Below are positions 9,898 to 18,522 of a DNA stretch of 64,000 nucleotides, piece by piece (the first letter of the stretch is position 1; each line of letters begins with the position of its first letter). The notes under the pieces are model-generated. The model was not told the DNA's origin. It worked only from the letters and a program-made list of their open reading frames with translations, and did no database searches. The stretch lies in the NCBI GenBank assembly GCA_900317685.1, contig ONHQ01000002.1, forward strand, positions 62,001 through 126,000. The letters are read 5' to 3'. This DNA comes from an uncultured Prevotella sp. Lineage in GTDB: Bacteria > Bacteroidota > Bacteroidia > Bacteroidales > Bacteroidaceae. The position numbers and the translations under genes are program-made.

Positions 9898-11040
9898 ATG
9901 TCCGTTGAAATTAAAAAGGTAGAGACGCGCAAAGAGCTCACCACATTTATAGACTTCCACTATGACCTTTATGCAGGTTGCCCCTACGATGTGCCCAATC
10001 TGTTCATTGATGAGATGGCAACACTGCGCAAAGACAAGAATGTGGCTTTTGACTTCTGTGAGGCAGAATATTACCTTGCTTACAAGGATGGAAAGCTGGC
10101 TGGCCGTGTGGCTGCCATCATCAACCATCGTGCCAATGAGCGTTGGAACGTCAAAGACGTGCGTTTTGGGTGGATCGACTTCATTGATGACATTGAGGTA
10201 AGCCAGGCGTTGCTCGACGCTGTGGCTGAATATGGCCGCAAGAAAGGTATGAACTCTGTCGTCGGACCACTTGGATTTACCGATCTGGACCCTGAGGGCA
10301 TGCTCACCTGGGGCTTTGATAAGCTCGGCACCATGCCTACTATCTACAACTATGCTTACTATCCCGAGCACATGGAAAAGCTGGGAGGTTGGCAGAAAGA
10401 CAACGACTATGTAGAGTATTACATGCCCGTGCCCGACAAGGTGCCCGAGAAATATGAGAAGGTTGCCGCGATTGTGGAGAAGAGATACAACCTGCACGTG
10501 AAGAAGATCACCAAGGCTGACATCCGCAACGGCTATGCCCATGAGGTATTCCGCGTCATCAACGAGACCTATAAAGACCTTTATGGTTTCGTGGAGCTTA
10601 CTGAGCGGCAGATCGACCAATACGTCAAGTCGTATATGCCCGCCTTGGATCTCAATCTTGTAACCGTGATTGTCGACGGCAACAACAATGACCGCATCGC
10701 CGGAGTAGGCATCACCATGCCATCGATGTCGCACGCCATGCAGAAGTGCCATCGTGGACGCTTGCTGCCTTTTGGCTGGTGGCATGTGCTCAGAGCGGCT
10801 AAATTCCACAAGACCGACGGCGTGGACTTGTTGCTCATCGGCTTCCGTCCCGAATACCGCGCCAAAGGAGCCAACGCACTGCTCTTCGCCGATCTGATCC
10901 CAAGATACATCAACTATGGTATCAAGTGGGGAGAGTCGCAGGTAGAGATGGAAAGCAACAGTGGCGTGCAAAGCCAGTGGAGTGCGCTGGAACATATCAA
11001 TCATAAGCGTCGCCGTTGCTATCGCAAGGCTATCGACTGA
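9898..11040 (+). CDS. GNAT-fold acetyltransferase-like protein
   Basis: A 380-residue cytoplasmic protein of a family widespread in Bacteroidota and related in layout to the YghO-type N-acetyltransferase-like proteins. The N-terminal part has LVGRVAAI-like strand features (KDGKLAGRVAAIINHR near residues 63-78) and VVGPLGFTDLDPEGML near 121-136; a second GNAT-like segment ends in LIGFRPEYRAKGANALLFAD near 314-333, reminiscent of the acetyl-CoA pyrophosphate loop. The substrate is unknown. It lies 39 bp upstream of parE and may share its transcript. The GNAT assignment is by pattern and general layout, not by a clear Q/RxxGxG/A motif. Confidence 0.6.
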   Translation: MSVEIKKVETRKELTTFIDFHYDLYAGCPYDVPNLFIDEMATLRKDKNVAFDFCEAEYYLAYKDGKLAGRVAAIINHRANERWNVKDVRFGWIDFIDDIEVSQALLDAVAEYGRKKGMNSVVGPLGFTDLDPEGMLTWGFDKLGTMPTIYNYAYYPEHMEKLGGWQKDNDYVEYYMPVPDKVPEKYEKVAAIVEKRYNLHVKKITKADIRNGYAHEVFRVINETYKDLYGFVELTERQIDQYVKSYMPALDLNLVTVIVDGNNNDRIAGVGITMPSMSHAMQKCHRGRLLPFGWWHVLRAAKFHKTDGVDLLLIGFRPEYRAKGANALLFADLIPRYINYGIKWGESQVEMESNSGVQSQWSALEHINHKRRRCYRKAID

Positions 11041-11079
11041 CGCAATCATATTGTAAACCCCTCATCCTATCATAACTAA

Positions 11080-13071
11080 ATGTCTGAAAATAAAAATAGC
11101 AACAACAAATCGCAAGAGCAGCCCACTGTGGCTTACACAGATGACAATATACGCCACCTCAGTGACATGGAGCACGTGCGTACGCGTCCCGGTATGTATA
11201 TCGGACGCTTGGGCGACGGTTCGCTGCCTGAAGATGGCGTATATGTGTTGTTGAAGGAGGTCATCGACAACTCTATCGATGAGTTCAAGATGCACGCCGG
11301 AGACCGCATTGAGGTGGACATCATCGACAATCTGAGCGTGTCTGTCCGCGACTATGGACGTGGCATCCCTCAGGGTAAGCTTGTAGAGGCTGTCTCTGTG
11401 CTCAATACAGGAGGTAAATACGATTCCAAGGCTTTTAAGAAAAGCGTGGGACTGAATGGCGTCGGCGTCAAGGCTGTCAACGCTTTGAGTTCCCGTTTTG
11501 AGGTGAAGAGCTATCGTGACGGTACGGTGCGCTGCCTGGTCTTTGAGAAAGGTGTGCTGAAGGAAGACCATACCGAAGAGACTCAGGACGAGAATGGTAC
11601 CTATATCTTCTTCCGCCCTGACGATACGCTGTTTAAGAACTATTCGTTCCATGATGAGTTTGTGGAGACCATGCTCCGCAACTATACCTACCTCAACTCC
11701 GGTCTGACGATCATGTACAACGGGCGGCGCATCAAGAGCCGCAACGGTTTGCAGGACCTGCTGATTGACAATATGACCGTAGATCCGCTCTATCCTATTG
11801 TGCATATCAAGGGCGAGGACATCGAGATAGCCTTTACCCATACCAATCAGTATGGCGAGGAGTATCATAGCTTCGTCAATGGACAGCATACCACACAAGG
11901 CGGTACGCATCAGAGTGCCTTCAAAGAGCATATTGCCAAAACGATTAAGGAGTTCTTTGATAAGAACTACGAGTACACCGATATCCGCAATGGTATTGTT
12001 GCCGCCATCGCCATCAATGTAGAAGAGCCAGTCTTTGAGAGCCAGACAAAGATCAAGCTTGGCTCTACACTCATGGAACCCGGAGGCGAGACCATTAATA
12101 AATATATCGGTGATTTCATCAAGCGTGAGGTCGACAACTACCTGCATATCCATAAAGAGGACGTCGCCGACGTGCTTGAAAACAAGATCAAGGAGAGTGA
12201 GCGTGAGCGTAAGGCAATGGCCGGTGTTACCAAGTTGGCACGTGAGCGCGCCAAGAAAGCCAATCTCCACAACCGCAAACTTCGCGACTGCCGCATCCAT
12301 TTCTGTGATGTCCGCGACAATCGCAAGGAGGAATCTTCTATCTTTATCACTGAGGGAGACTCTGCAAGTGGTAGTATCACCAAGAGTCGCGATGTCAACA
12401 CGCAGGCTGTGTTCTCACTTCGTGGTAAGCCACTCAACTGCTTCGGCCTGTCTAAAAAGGTGGTCTATGAGAATGAGGAGTTCAACCTCCTTCAGGCTGC
12501 CTTGGACATCGAGGACGGCCTCGACGACCTTAGATACAACAAGGTGATCGTGGCCACCGATGCCGATGTAGACGGTATGCACATCCGTCTGCTGGTCATC
12601 ACATTCTTCTTGCAGTTCTATCCCGAGCTGATCAAGAAGGGGCATGTCTATGTCTTGCAGACGCCACTCTTCCGTGTTCGCAACCGCCGCTCTAAGATTA
12701 AGAACAAGCAGGTCATCGCTAACGCAGACGCCAAACTGCTGAAGAATGAGAAGAAGAGCGACTTCATCACCCGCTATTGCTATACTGAGCAAGAGCGGCT
12801 TGACGCCATTCGCGACCTCGGACCGGACCCGGAGATCACACGATTCAAAGGTTTGGGTGAGATCTCTCCCGATGAGTTCGCGCACTTCATAGGCCCAGAC
12901 ATACGCCTCGAACAGGTCACCTTGCACAAAAACGACCAGGTGCAGAAGCTCCTGGAATACTATATGGGCAAGAATACCATGGAGCGTCAGAACTTCATCA
13001 TCGACAATCTGGTGATCGAAGAGGACAAGCCCGAAGGCGAAGAAGAGGAGAATGTCGACGATGGAGAATAA
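11080..13071 (+). CDS. parE: DNA topoisomerase IV subunit B (type IIA topoisomerase ATPase)
   Basis: This ATPase/TOPRIM subunit partners ParC to decatenate daughter chromosomes. The 663-residue protein starts with the GHKL ATPase: [10 protein letters not shown] near residues 29-38, [11 protein letters not shown] near 54-64, and [18 protein letters not shown] near 123-140. The TOPRIM domain shows [10 protein letters not shown] near 425-434 and [14 protein letters not shown] near 494-507. [10 protein letters not shown] and the absence of the GyrB insertion favour ParE over GyrB. parC is not in the window; in related genomes it lies near the S41 protease, which here starts 3.7 kb downstream beyond an IS insertion and on the other strand. 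The C-terminus is acidic ([17 protein letters not shown]). Confidence 0.88.
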   Translation: MSENKNSNNKSQEQPTVAYTDDNIRHLSDMEHVRTRPGMYIGRLGDGSLPEDGVYVLLKEVIDNSIDEFKMHAGDRIEVDIIDNLSVSVRDYGRGIPQGKLVEAVSVLNTGGKYDSKAFKKSVGLNGVGVKAVNALSSRFEVKSYRDGTVRCLVFEKGVLKEDHTEETQDENGTYIFFRPDDTLFKNYSFHDEFVETMLRNYTYLNSGLTIMYNGRRIKSRNGLQDLLIDNMTVDPLYPIVHIKGEDIEIAFTHTNQYGEEYHSFVNGQHTTQGGTHQSAFKEHIAKTIKEFFDKNYEYTDIRNGIVAAIAINVEEPVFESQTKIKLGSTLMEPGGETINKYIGDFIKREVDNYLHIHKEDVADVLENKIKESERERKAMAGVTKLARERAKKANLHNRKLRDCRIHFCDVRDNRKEESSIFITEGDSASGSITKSRDVNTQAVFSLRGKPLNCFGLSKKVVYENEEFNLLQAALDIEDGLDDLRYNKVIVATDADVDGMHIRLLVITFFLQFYPELIKKGHVYVLQTPLFRVRNRRSKIKNKQVIANADAKLLKNEKKSDFITRYCYTEQERLDAIRDLGPDPEITRFKGLGEISPDEFAHFIGPDIRLEQVTLHKNDQVQKLLEYYMGKNTMERQNFIIDNLVIEEDKPEGEEEENVDDGE

Positions 13072-13163
13072 GCGTCTCCATGATAGACAAGGATGACGTT
13101 TCTTATCAACCAGGGCAGAGAAAAGTATATGATACCACAAAGAAAAGGAGGACATGACGGTTT

Positions 13164-13637
13164 ATGAATCAAGATCAGAAACAACGTATAGGACTGTTTG
13201 TGGGTTCCTTTGATCCGTTTACGATAGGTCACGACGAGATCGTGCGTCGGGCATTGCCACTATTCGACAAACTGGTCATTGGAGTAGGGGACAATCCCCG
13301 CAAGCAGCACGCCTACTCGATAGAAGAGCGCGTAAACGCCATTCAGAGGCTCTACAGCGGCGAGAAACGCATCGAGGTGATACCTTATAACGATTTAGCC
13401 GTAGACCTCGCTCAGCGCGTCGGAGCGCATTATGTAGTCAAAGGCGTGAGGTCGATACAAGACTTCGAATATGAGCGAGTGCAGGCCGACTACAATCGCA
13501 AGTTAGGCGGCTTGGAGACCCTGCTGATATACGCCAGTCCGGAGATGACAAGCATCTCGTCCACCGCCTATCGTGAGCTCATCCACTTCCATAAAGACGC
13601 TTCCTGGATGTTGCCGGGAGGAAAGAAACGGGGATAG
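13164..13637 (+). CDS. coaD: Phosphopantetheine adenylyltransferase
   Basis: CoaD transfers AMP from ATP to 4'-phosphopantetheine, the penultimate step of coenzyme A synthesis. The 157-residue length is standard. The nucleotidyltransferase motif GSFDPFTIGHDEIV lies near residues 13-26 and includes the TxGH signature. VKGVRSIQDFEYE near 92-104 and the ISSTAYREL motif near 129-137 are conserved ligand-binding regions. It follows parE with a 92-bp gap in the same direction and may be co-transcribed. Confidence 0.96.
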   Translation: MNQDQKQRIGLFVGSFDPFTIGHDEIVRRALPLFDKLVIGVGDNPRKQHAYSIEERVNAIQRLYSGEKRIEVIPYNDLAVDLAQRVGAHYVVKGVRSIQDFEYERVQADYNRKLGGLETLLIYASPEMTSISSTAYRELIHFHKDASWMLPGGKKRG

Positions 13638-13690
13638 AGTGCCTGAGAGGTCATCCGACGCTTACGCCCTGTGCTCTCTATATATATAGG

Positions 13691-13767
13691 TATTCTTAAA
13701 ATCAACCACGGGTGTTCTTAGAATATACAATAGAGTTATTCTTAGAAGCAACCACGGGTTTCCTTAG
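13691..13767 (+). repeat. Two 31-bp direct repeats before ybeY
   Basis: Copies at 13691-13721 and 13737-13767 match at 27 of 31 positions and share the core CAACCACGGGT. The period is 46 bp. They lie 28 bp upstream of the ybeY start. No known family was recognised; they could be a regulator-binding pair or a degenerate tandem duplication. Confidence 0.7.
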
Positions 13768-13795
13768 GTTAATTAGACTTTTAATCCACTACAAT

Positions 13796-14221
13796 ATGAT
13801 TAGTTATCAGTCAGACGGCGTAAAGATGCCAGAGTTCAATCACCGTTCTACCACGGCATGGATCAAGGCTGTCGCAGCCACCTACGGCCGTCGGGTAGGA
13901 GAGATAGGCTATATGTTTGTCAGCGACGAGAAGATTCTTGAAGTCAACAACCAGTATCTTGGCCATGACTACTACACCGACATCATCACATTTGACTATG
14001 ATGAGGGTGACGTCATCAATGGTGACATTGTCATCTCGCTGGACACGGTGCGCAGCAATGCCGAGCAGTTTGGCAAGGCCTACGATGATGAGTTGCACCG
14101 CGTCATCATTCATGGCATCCTGCATCTCTGCGGTATCAATGACAAAGGGCCTGGTGAGCGCGAGATCATGGAAGCCAATGAGGACAAGGCTTTGGCCATG
14201 CTTCCCACATATTTGAGCTGA
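13796..14221 (+). CDS. ybeY: Endoribonuclease / rRNA maturation factor YbeY
   Basis: YbeY is a zinc-dependent RNase needed for 16S rRNA 3'-end maturation and ribosome quality control. The 141-residue protein has the zinc motif HGILHLCGIND, a His-His-Asp form of the usual H-G-x-L-H-L-x-G-x-D-H, near residues 106-116. YTDIITFDYDEG near 61-72 and DIVISLDTV near 77-85 are family signatures. The frame is open further upstream, but the ATG at 13796 (MISYQSDG) matches the family N-terminus; the longer form would add 28 atypical residues encoded in the repeat region. The bidirectional terminator that would follow it (16214-16252) is now separated from it by an IS element. Confidence 0.93.
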   Translation: MISYQSDGVKMPEFNHRSTTAWIKAVAATYGRRVGEIGYMFVSDEKILEVNNQYLGHDYYTDIITFDYDEGDVINGDIVISLDTVRSNAEQFGKAYDDELHRVIIHGILHLCGINDKGPGEREIMEANEDKALAMLPTYLS

Positions 14222-14355
14222 GAAGGTGCCTGCACGCATAGTTTGCCTCTCGCTTGCCGTTTTCGTGTAAGTGGGGTTGTAGGCTATTACGCTCCCTTCA
14301 AAGCCATACAGCGCATCCGTAATGGCTTTGCAGCGTATCTATCATGACCTTATAG

Positions 14356-14395
14356 AACATACATGATAGCTGTTTCTGAGTTCTGTCATTACGCA
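14356..14395 (+). repeat. Target-site duplication, left copy (40 bp)
   Basis: This 40-bp sequence (starts AACATACATGATAGC, ends TCTGTCATTACGCA) recurs without mismatch at 16175-16214, directly outside the two inverted ends of the insertion sequence. Such long duplications are known for the IS1634/IS1549 group. Confidence 0.92.
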
Positions 14396-14465
14396 CCTGT
14401 TTTCCTATTTTGCGCCACCCAAGACCGATTTTATGGTCAGTTAGATACAGTTCTCTCAAGACGTG

Positions 14466-16070
14466 TTATTTTTTAGCGTCATTTTGCAACACAATGTCGT
14501 ATAATTCCTTTTGTTTGCTGTCCATTTGTAAAATTACAGATTTTGTGCGATGGCTGTTGGGCATTTTGTAGTTCAGTTGGTACATAGTTTTGGTCAGCCG
14601 TCCTGCCTGGTATAGTGTTATATCTGACTTGGCGTCCTTCAGCTCTCGTTCAAGTTCCAACATAATTGTGTAGGCCGTAAAGCATATACAGATGTGTGCT
14701 TCTATGCGATTGTGCAACCGATGATAAATTGGACGTGCACGGAGGTCTCCTTTATTCATACGGAAGGCTCTCTCGATAAACCATAGGTTGGAGTAATTGG
14801 ATATGACTTCCGCATCCGAGAGTTTCGTGTTCGTGACATATCCCTTGATTCCGTCCCATGCGGCATCAGCGTTGAACTTGTCCATGTCAATCGTAACACT
14901 CACATCACCATCCATCTTCAGATACTTGTTGTAGCCGCGGTTGTTAACGTTTGCTTTTGTCAACTTGCCGGTTTGAAAGCGCTTTTCGAGCCTTTGAAGT
15001 CCTTTCTTCCTCATAGCCTCATCCTTTGCAGCCCGTTTGTAACTCATGGAAACAATGAGCCTGACACCATTTGCCTTGTCTATGCATCTCACATCGCCAT
15101 CTTCCAGATTCATTCCAAGTATAGCTTCCTTTACCTCTGCAGTCTCACTCTTAACCCTCGCACCAAGTATGTACTCGTATTTCTCAGCCTCCAAGTCTTC
15201 TATATTTTTCTTGGAAAGCAGACCTGCATCGGCTATAACTACGGGATGGTCGAATCCGTGTCGCCCGGCCAGGTCCTTTATCATCGGTACAAGCGTCTTG
15301 CCCTCGTGTATATTCCCTTCGTAAATTCCGTAGCCTATTGGATTGCCGCCCGTGGTGACAAGCAGGCCAAGGAAAATCTGAGGACACGAATGCTTGCCGT
15401 CCTTAGAGAAACCGGTCTTGCGGAGGTCGTCTTCCTGCGCAGCCTCGAAGTAAAGAGTAGTCATATCATAGAACACTACGCTTATTTCGCCGCCACATAT
15501 TTTCTTTGTGTAAGCATAGGATATGCGTTCCACATCGTGCTTTATATCATTACCGCTAGGCTTGATAACTTTGCCGGAAGCGTCCTTCTTGCAGTCCTTG
15601 TCTTTTCGGAAGCAAAGGTTGTCAAGGAACTTGTATATGGCTTCCACGTCGTAGTCTTTGTTCAGATATTGTCGGAGATACTCCACCGTGCGGAGTTTGC
15701 TGCCCGGATTGAATAGACGACAAATTACCAAATGACGGAACATCTCATTGTCTATCCCTCCATATCCTATCTTGTCGTAAAGCCGTCCATAGATAAGTTC
15801 GGGACCAATCACTTGAATCTGCGTGTTGGAAATACCAGAGAGGAAGCTCTCAAGATCGTCTTCGAAAGGATAATGATAGTCCATCGGAATAGGCTGGCCA
15901 AGCTGCGAGTCTATAAACTCACGAGCCTTGCGTTCCAAGGCAAGCAATTCTTGCGCATTGGAACTTGTCCCGATAATCTTTACAGTCACATTCTTGCGGG
16001 AGTACCTGTCCTTTCTCAGAACCTCGATGCTATAAGCACCTGATCTGTGGCGTTTCTTGTGTACGAACAT
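14466..16070 (-). CDS. IS1634-family DDE transposase
   Basis: A 534-residue transposase of the IS4-superfamily/IS1634 group, catalysing cut-and-paste movement of the element. The DDE triad is visible: YDMTTLYFE near residue 205 (first Asp), VIADAGLLSKKNIEDL near 275 (second Asp), and YSNLWFIERAFRMNK near 438-452, which fits the Y-R-E-K-type region with the catalytic Glu. The start is the ATG at 16070 (MFVHKKRH); upstream in-frame codons would run into the promoter. The ATG begins only 5 nt after the -7 element, so the mRNA may be leaderless. Codon use and GC look like the host. No frameshift or internal stop is seen. Confidence 0.92.
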   Translation of the reverse strand: MFVHKKRHRSGAYSIEVLRKDRYSRKNVTVKIIGTSSNAQELLALERKAREFIDSQLGQPIPMDYHYPFEDDLESFLSGISNTQIQVIGPELIYGRLYDKIGYGGIDNEMFRHLVICRLFNPGSKLRTVEYLRQYLNKDYDVEAIYKFLDNLCFRKDKDCKKDASGKVIKPSGNDIKHDVERISYAYTKKICGGEISVVFYDMTTLYFEAAQEDDLRKTGFSKDGKHSCPQIFLGLLVTTGGNPIGYGIYEGNIHEGKTLVPMIKDLAGRHGFDHPVVIADAGLLSKKNIEDLEAEKYEYILGARVKSETAEVKEAILGMNLEDGDVRCIDKANGVRLIVSMSYKRAAKDEAMRKKGLQRLEKRFQTGKLTKANVNNRGYNKYLKMDGDVSVTIDMDKFNADAAWDGIKGYVTNTKLSDAEVISNYSNLWFIERAFRMNKGDLRARPIYHRLHNRIEAHICICFTAYTIMLELERELKDAKSDITLYQAGRLTKTMYQLNYKMPNSHRTKSVILQMDSKQKELYDIVLQNDAKK

Positions 16071-16074
16071 GATG

Positions 16075-16106
16075 CAAAGATAGCTTGCGCCACCCAAAAA
16101 TCCAAA
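16075..16106 (-). promoter_or_regulatory. Transposase promoter
   Basis: On the minus strand TTTG (16106-16103) and TATCTTTG (16082-16075) are separated by 20 bp. The start codon follows after 4 nt. One copy of the internal 13-bp repeat lies in the spacer, which would allow transposase autorepression. Confidence 0.75.
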
Positions 16107-16174
16107 TACAAAGTGTCACTTTATTGATTTTTAATGATTTACGGCCGTTAACGGCTATTAACGTGGAAAACAGG

Positions 16175-16214
16175 AACATACATGATAGCTGTTTCTGAGT
16201 TCTGTCATTACGCA
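16175..16214 (+). repeat. Target-site duplication, right copy (40 bp)
   Basis: Exact copy of 14356-14395. Its last base begins the terminator hairpin, so the insertion occurred right beside the shared ybeY/AraC terminator. Confidence 0.92.
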
Positions 16215-16252
16215 AATCGCCCCACCTTCTTGCTTGGAAGGTGGGGCGATTT
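16214..16252. terminator. Bidirectional terminator after the short AraC gene
   Basis: AAATCGCCCCACCTTC (16214-16229) pairs over 16 bp with GAAGGTGGGGCGATTT (16237-16252); loop 7 nt. It directly follows the AraC stop codon on the minus strand and would have served ybeY on the plus strand before the IS insertion. Confidence 0.85.
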
Positions 16253-16254
16253 TA

Positions 16255-16602
16255 TTATTTCTTTCTGTATTCAGTGGGTGTCATGCCGTATTTCTTCACG
16301 AAGATCCGGTAGAACGTCTGCGGTGCTGGAATGCCGCATTCGCGTGCTACGGCTTCAACAGAGTATTCTTGATGCTCTTTGAGCAACTTCACGGCATAGT
16401 CCAGCCGGAGGTTGTTGACGTAGTTGACAAAGTTGGTGCCCGCAAAGCGGACGAAGAGCTGACCAAACTTGTTTCTGGGCACATACACCCGATTCGTCAC
16501 ATCTTCACGCGAGAGGCGTGGCTGGAGGAACATCTTCTCATGGACGATATAATATTCAATGCGCTGGAAGAGAGCCTCGTCAAGGTCAATCGGGTTTGGC
16601 AT
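16255..16602 (-). CDS. Short AraC-type DNA-binding protein
   Basis: The 115-residue protein consists almost only of an AraC/XylS double helix-turn-helix (LSREDVTNRVYV near residues 30-41; EYSVEAVARECGIP near 79-92; TFYRIFVKKYGMTPTEYRK at the end). No sensor domain is attached, whereas most AraC-family proteins in Bacteroidota carry an N-terminal cupin, periplasmic or TPR sensor. It has its own -7 element (16634-16641) 32 bp upstream of the start, so it looks like a free-standing gene rather than a truncated one. It may act as a DNA-binding partner or be a remnant. Target genes unknown. Confidence 0.75.
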   Translation of the reverse strand: MPNPIDLDEALFQRIEYYIVHEKMFLQPRLSREDVTNRVYVPRNKFGQLFVRFAGTNFVNYVNNLRLDYAVKLLKEHQEYSVEAVARECGIPAPQTFYRIFVKKYGMTPTEYRKK

Positions 16603-16633
16603 AATCGTTGTTTTATATAGTTATTTTATGAAG

Positions 16634-16641
16634 CAAATTTA
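16634..16641 (-). promoter_or_regulatory. -7 element of the short AraC gene
   Basis: Reads TAAATTTG on the minus strand. The matching -33 is only approximate (TTGG at a 19-bp spacing). Confidence 0.5.
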
Positions 16642-16754
16642 ATCATTAAATAATTATCCACCAACTATTTTACACCTATTGTTCTCTCAAAACAGCACAT
16701 GATGTTTAAATTGTGAATGATTGAGACATCGTTTTAAGCATTATTGACAGTATA

Positions 16755-18356
16755 TTACTGCTCTTTGCTAATTATTTGCAGTGCTTTGCTGATAATTTTG
16801 TTTTTTTCGTTGATTATTTGAAAGTATTCATTCATATCCCAAATATCCCTGGCGACGAGTGCTTTTAGTTGAGTTTTGAGATAGGGAAGCGTTTGCTGGA
16901 GTTCCTTTTCGTCTTTCGGCTCAATCTTCTGCTTCTTTCCGTCTGCGAGGATGCTGTCGACGAGTGCCTGAGGCACCGTGTAGTGCTGTTGGAAATCGCT
17001 GAAGAGTTTATAGCGGCTCTTCAGTTCCTTGCGGTTATCGTCAACGTATTTCAGATTATGTTTGATGACGATTCCTTTCGCCATCAGCTGTCGATGAAGG
17101 CGTGTGAACAGCGTGGTGTCCAGAGGCACGAAGTAGTCTGGCATGATGCCACCGCCGCCGTACACCGTGCGGTGCTTGCGGAGCGTATAGAACTTCAGCG
17201 AGTCGGCAAAATGAATGCTGTCGGCTGAATAGAGCTCACCGTGTTTGTAGCGGTCATCCAGCTCCATTTCATAGTCTTTCAAGTCTCCTTTTTTATAGGG
17301 CTTTTGGATGCAACGTCCGGAGGGCGTATAGTAGTGAGCGATGGTCAGACGCATCATGCTGCCGTCAGCAAAGGGTATAGGACGCTGCACAAGGCCTTTA
17401 CCGAAACTGCGGCGGCCGACGACCAACCCGCGATCCTGGTCTTGTATGGCACCGGTGACGATCTCTGCTGCTGAGGCCGTGAACTCGTTGACGAGTACAA
17501 TCACCTTTCCGTCCAAGAGATGTCCGTTGCCTTTTGCCCTGTATTCCTCTCTGGGCACCCGGCGGCCTATCGTGTAGACGATCAGATCGTTCTTCTTCAA
17601 GAACTCGTTGGCAATGTCCACTGCGGCATTCAGATAGCCTCCACCGTTCTCTTCCAAGTCCAGTATCAAGTCTTTCATGCCTTGTCCTTTCAGCGTGTTC
17701 ACCGCCGTCATAAACTCGTCGTAGGTAGTGGCACCGAAGCTGCCGATGCGGATATATCCCACGTGCGGCTTGATCATATAGAAGGCATCGAGCGTCTTCA
17801 CCGGGATCTTGTCTCTGACGACGTCGAAAAACAGCGTGCCGGCGATGCCGCGGCGCACGATTCCGAGTTTCACGTGTGTGCCCTTGGGGCCACGCAGACG
17901 CTTCATGATCTCTTCCTGCGGCATCTTTACGCCTGCTATCGCCGTGTCGTTGACGCTGACGATGCGGTCACCGGCCATGATGCCCACCTTCTCCGACGGG
18001 CCTTTCGACACGGGTTGTATGACCAGGAGCGTGTCGGACTGAATGTTGAACTGCACGCCGATACCCTCAAACGAGCCGTTGAGCGACTCTGAGAGAGCTT
18101 TGGCTTCCTTGGCGGACGAATAGGAGGAGTGCGGGTCGAGCTTTTCCAGCATGCCGCGGATGCCGTCCTCCACGAGCTTCTGCTCGTTGACAGAGTCGAC
18201 ATAGAGATTGTTGATCGCCATCTCCGCTATTTGCAGTTTACGCAGGGGGCTGTTCGGCCCGAAGTTGATCTGCATGCGTTGTGCCTGCACTGCCGTGGGA
18301 CAGAGCATCGTGAGGCCTAACGCGAGGGCCATAAGGTATTTTTTGATTCTCATCAT
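16755..18356 (-). CDS. S41-family C-terminal processing peptidase
   Basis: A 533-residue exported serine protease of the CtpA/Prc type, thought to trim or degrade envelope proteins. A signal peptide is seen at residues 1-25 (LMALALGLTMLCPTAVQAQ). A PDZ domain spans roughly 85-170 (GIGVQFNIQSDTLLVIQ, GIMAGDRIVSVND). The catalytic Ser-Lys dyad lies in the S41 core: VNEFTASAAEIVTGAIQD near 289-306 carries the serine and GRRSFGKGLVQ near 314-324 the lysine. The C-terminal 150 residues are charged and less conserved. In related genomes it clusters with parE and coaD, which are here separated by an IS element and inverted. No partner gene is adjacent. Confidence 0.9.
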   Translation of the reverse strand: MMRIKKYLMALALGLTMLCPTAVQAQRMQINFGPNSPLRKLQIAEMAINNLYVDSVNEQKLVEDGIRGMLEKLDPHSSYSSAKEAKALSESLNGSFEGIGVQFNIQSDTLLVIQPVSKGPSEKVGIMAGDRIVSVNDTAIAGVKMPQEEIMKRLRGPKGTHVKLGIVRRGIAGTLFFDVVRDKIPVKTLDAFYMIKPHVGYIRIGSFGATTYDEFMTAVNTLKGQGMKDLILDLEENGGGYLNAAVDIANEFLKKNDLIVYTIGRRVPREEYRAKGNGHLLDGKVIVLVNEFTASAAEIVTGAIQDQDRGLVVGRRSFGKGLVQRPIPFADGSMMRLTIAHYYTPSGRCIQKPYKKGDLKDYEMELDDRYKHGELYSADSIHFADSLKFYTLRKHRTVYGGGGIMPDYFVPLDTTLFTRLHRQLMAKGIVIKHNLKYVDDNRKELKSRYKLFSDFQQHYTVPQALVDSILADGKKQKIEPKDEKELQQTLPYLKTQLKALVARDIWDMNEYFQIINEKNKIISKALQIISKEQ

Positions 18357-18522
18357 TCTGCTTTTGTCTAAGTCTAAACGATCTTTCTTTTAAATATTTT
18401 CTTGTAATAATACAAGGTGCGCCTTGGTGTTTCCAAGTGCCTTTCTCGTGTTCCTTTCACTCACATCTTGTATTTAACAGGTCCAATCCTTTATATATAT
18501 AGGTCACATCCCTTGCTTCGGA

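Larger units (their letters stand above)
14396..16174 (-). mobile_element. Complete IS1634-family insertion sequence, 1779 bp
   Basis: The element begins with CCTGTTTTCC at 14396-14405 and ends with its exact inverse GGAAAACAGG at 16165-16174. It carries one transposase gene on the minus strand and is flanked by a perfect 40-bp direct repeat. A 13-bp sequence TTGCGCCACCCAA occurs twice in direct orientation inside the element, at 14410-14422 and 16085-16097; the second copy lies in the transposase promoter. Open transposase, intact ends and an undecayed target duplication indicate a recent insertion and a possibly active element. Confidence 0.9.

Noticed and set aside
13712-13795. 28-residue N-terminal extension of YbeY
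   Set aside because: It is coded by the direct-repeat region and is not part of the family; the ATG at 13796 fits.
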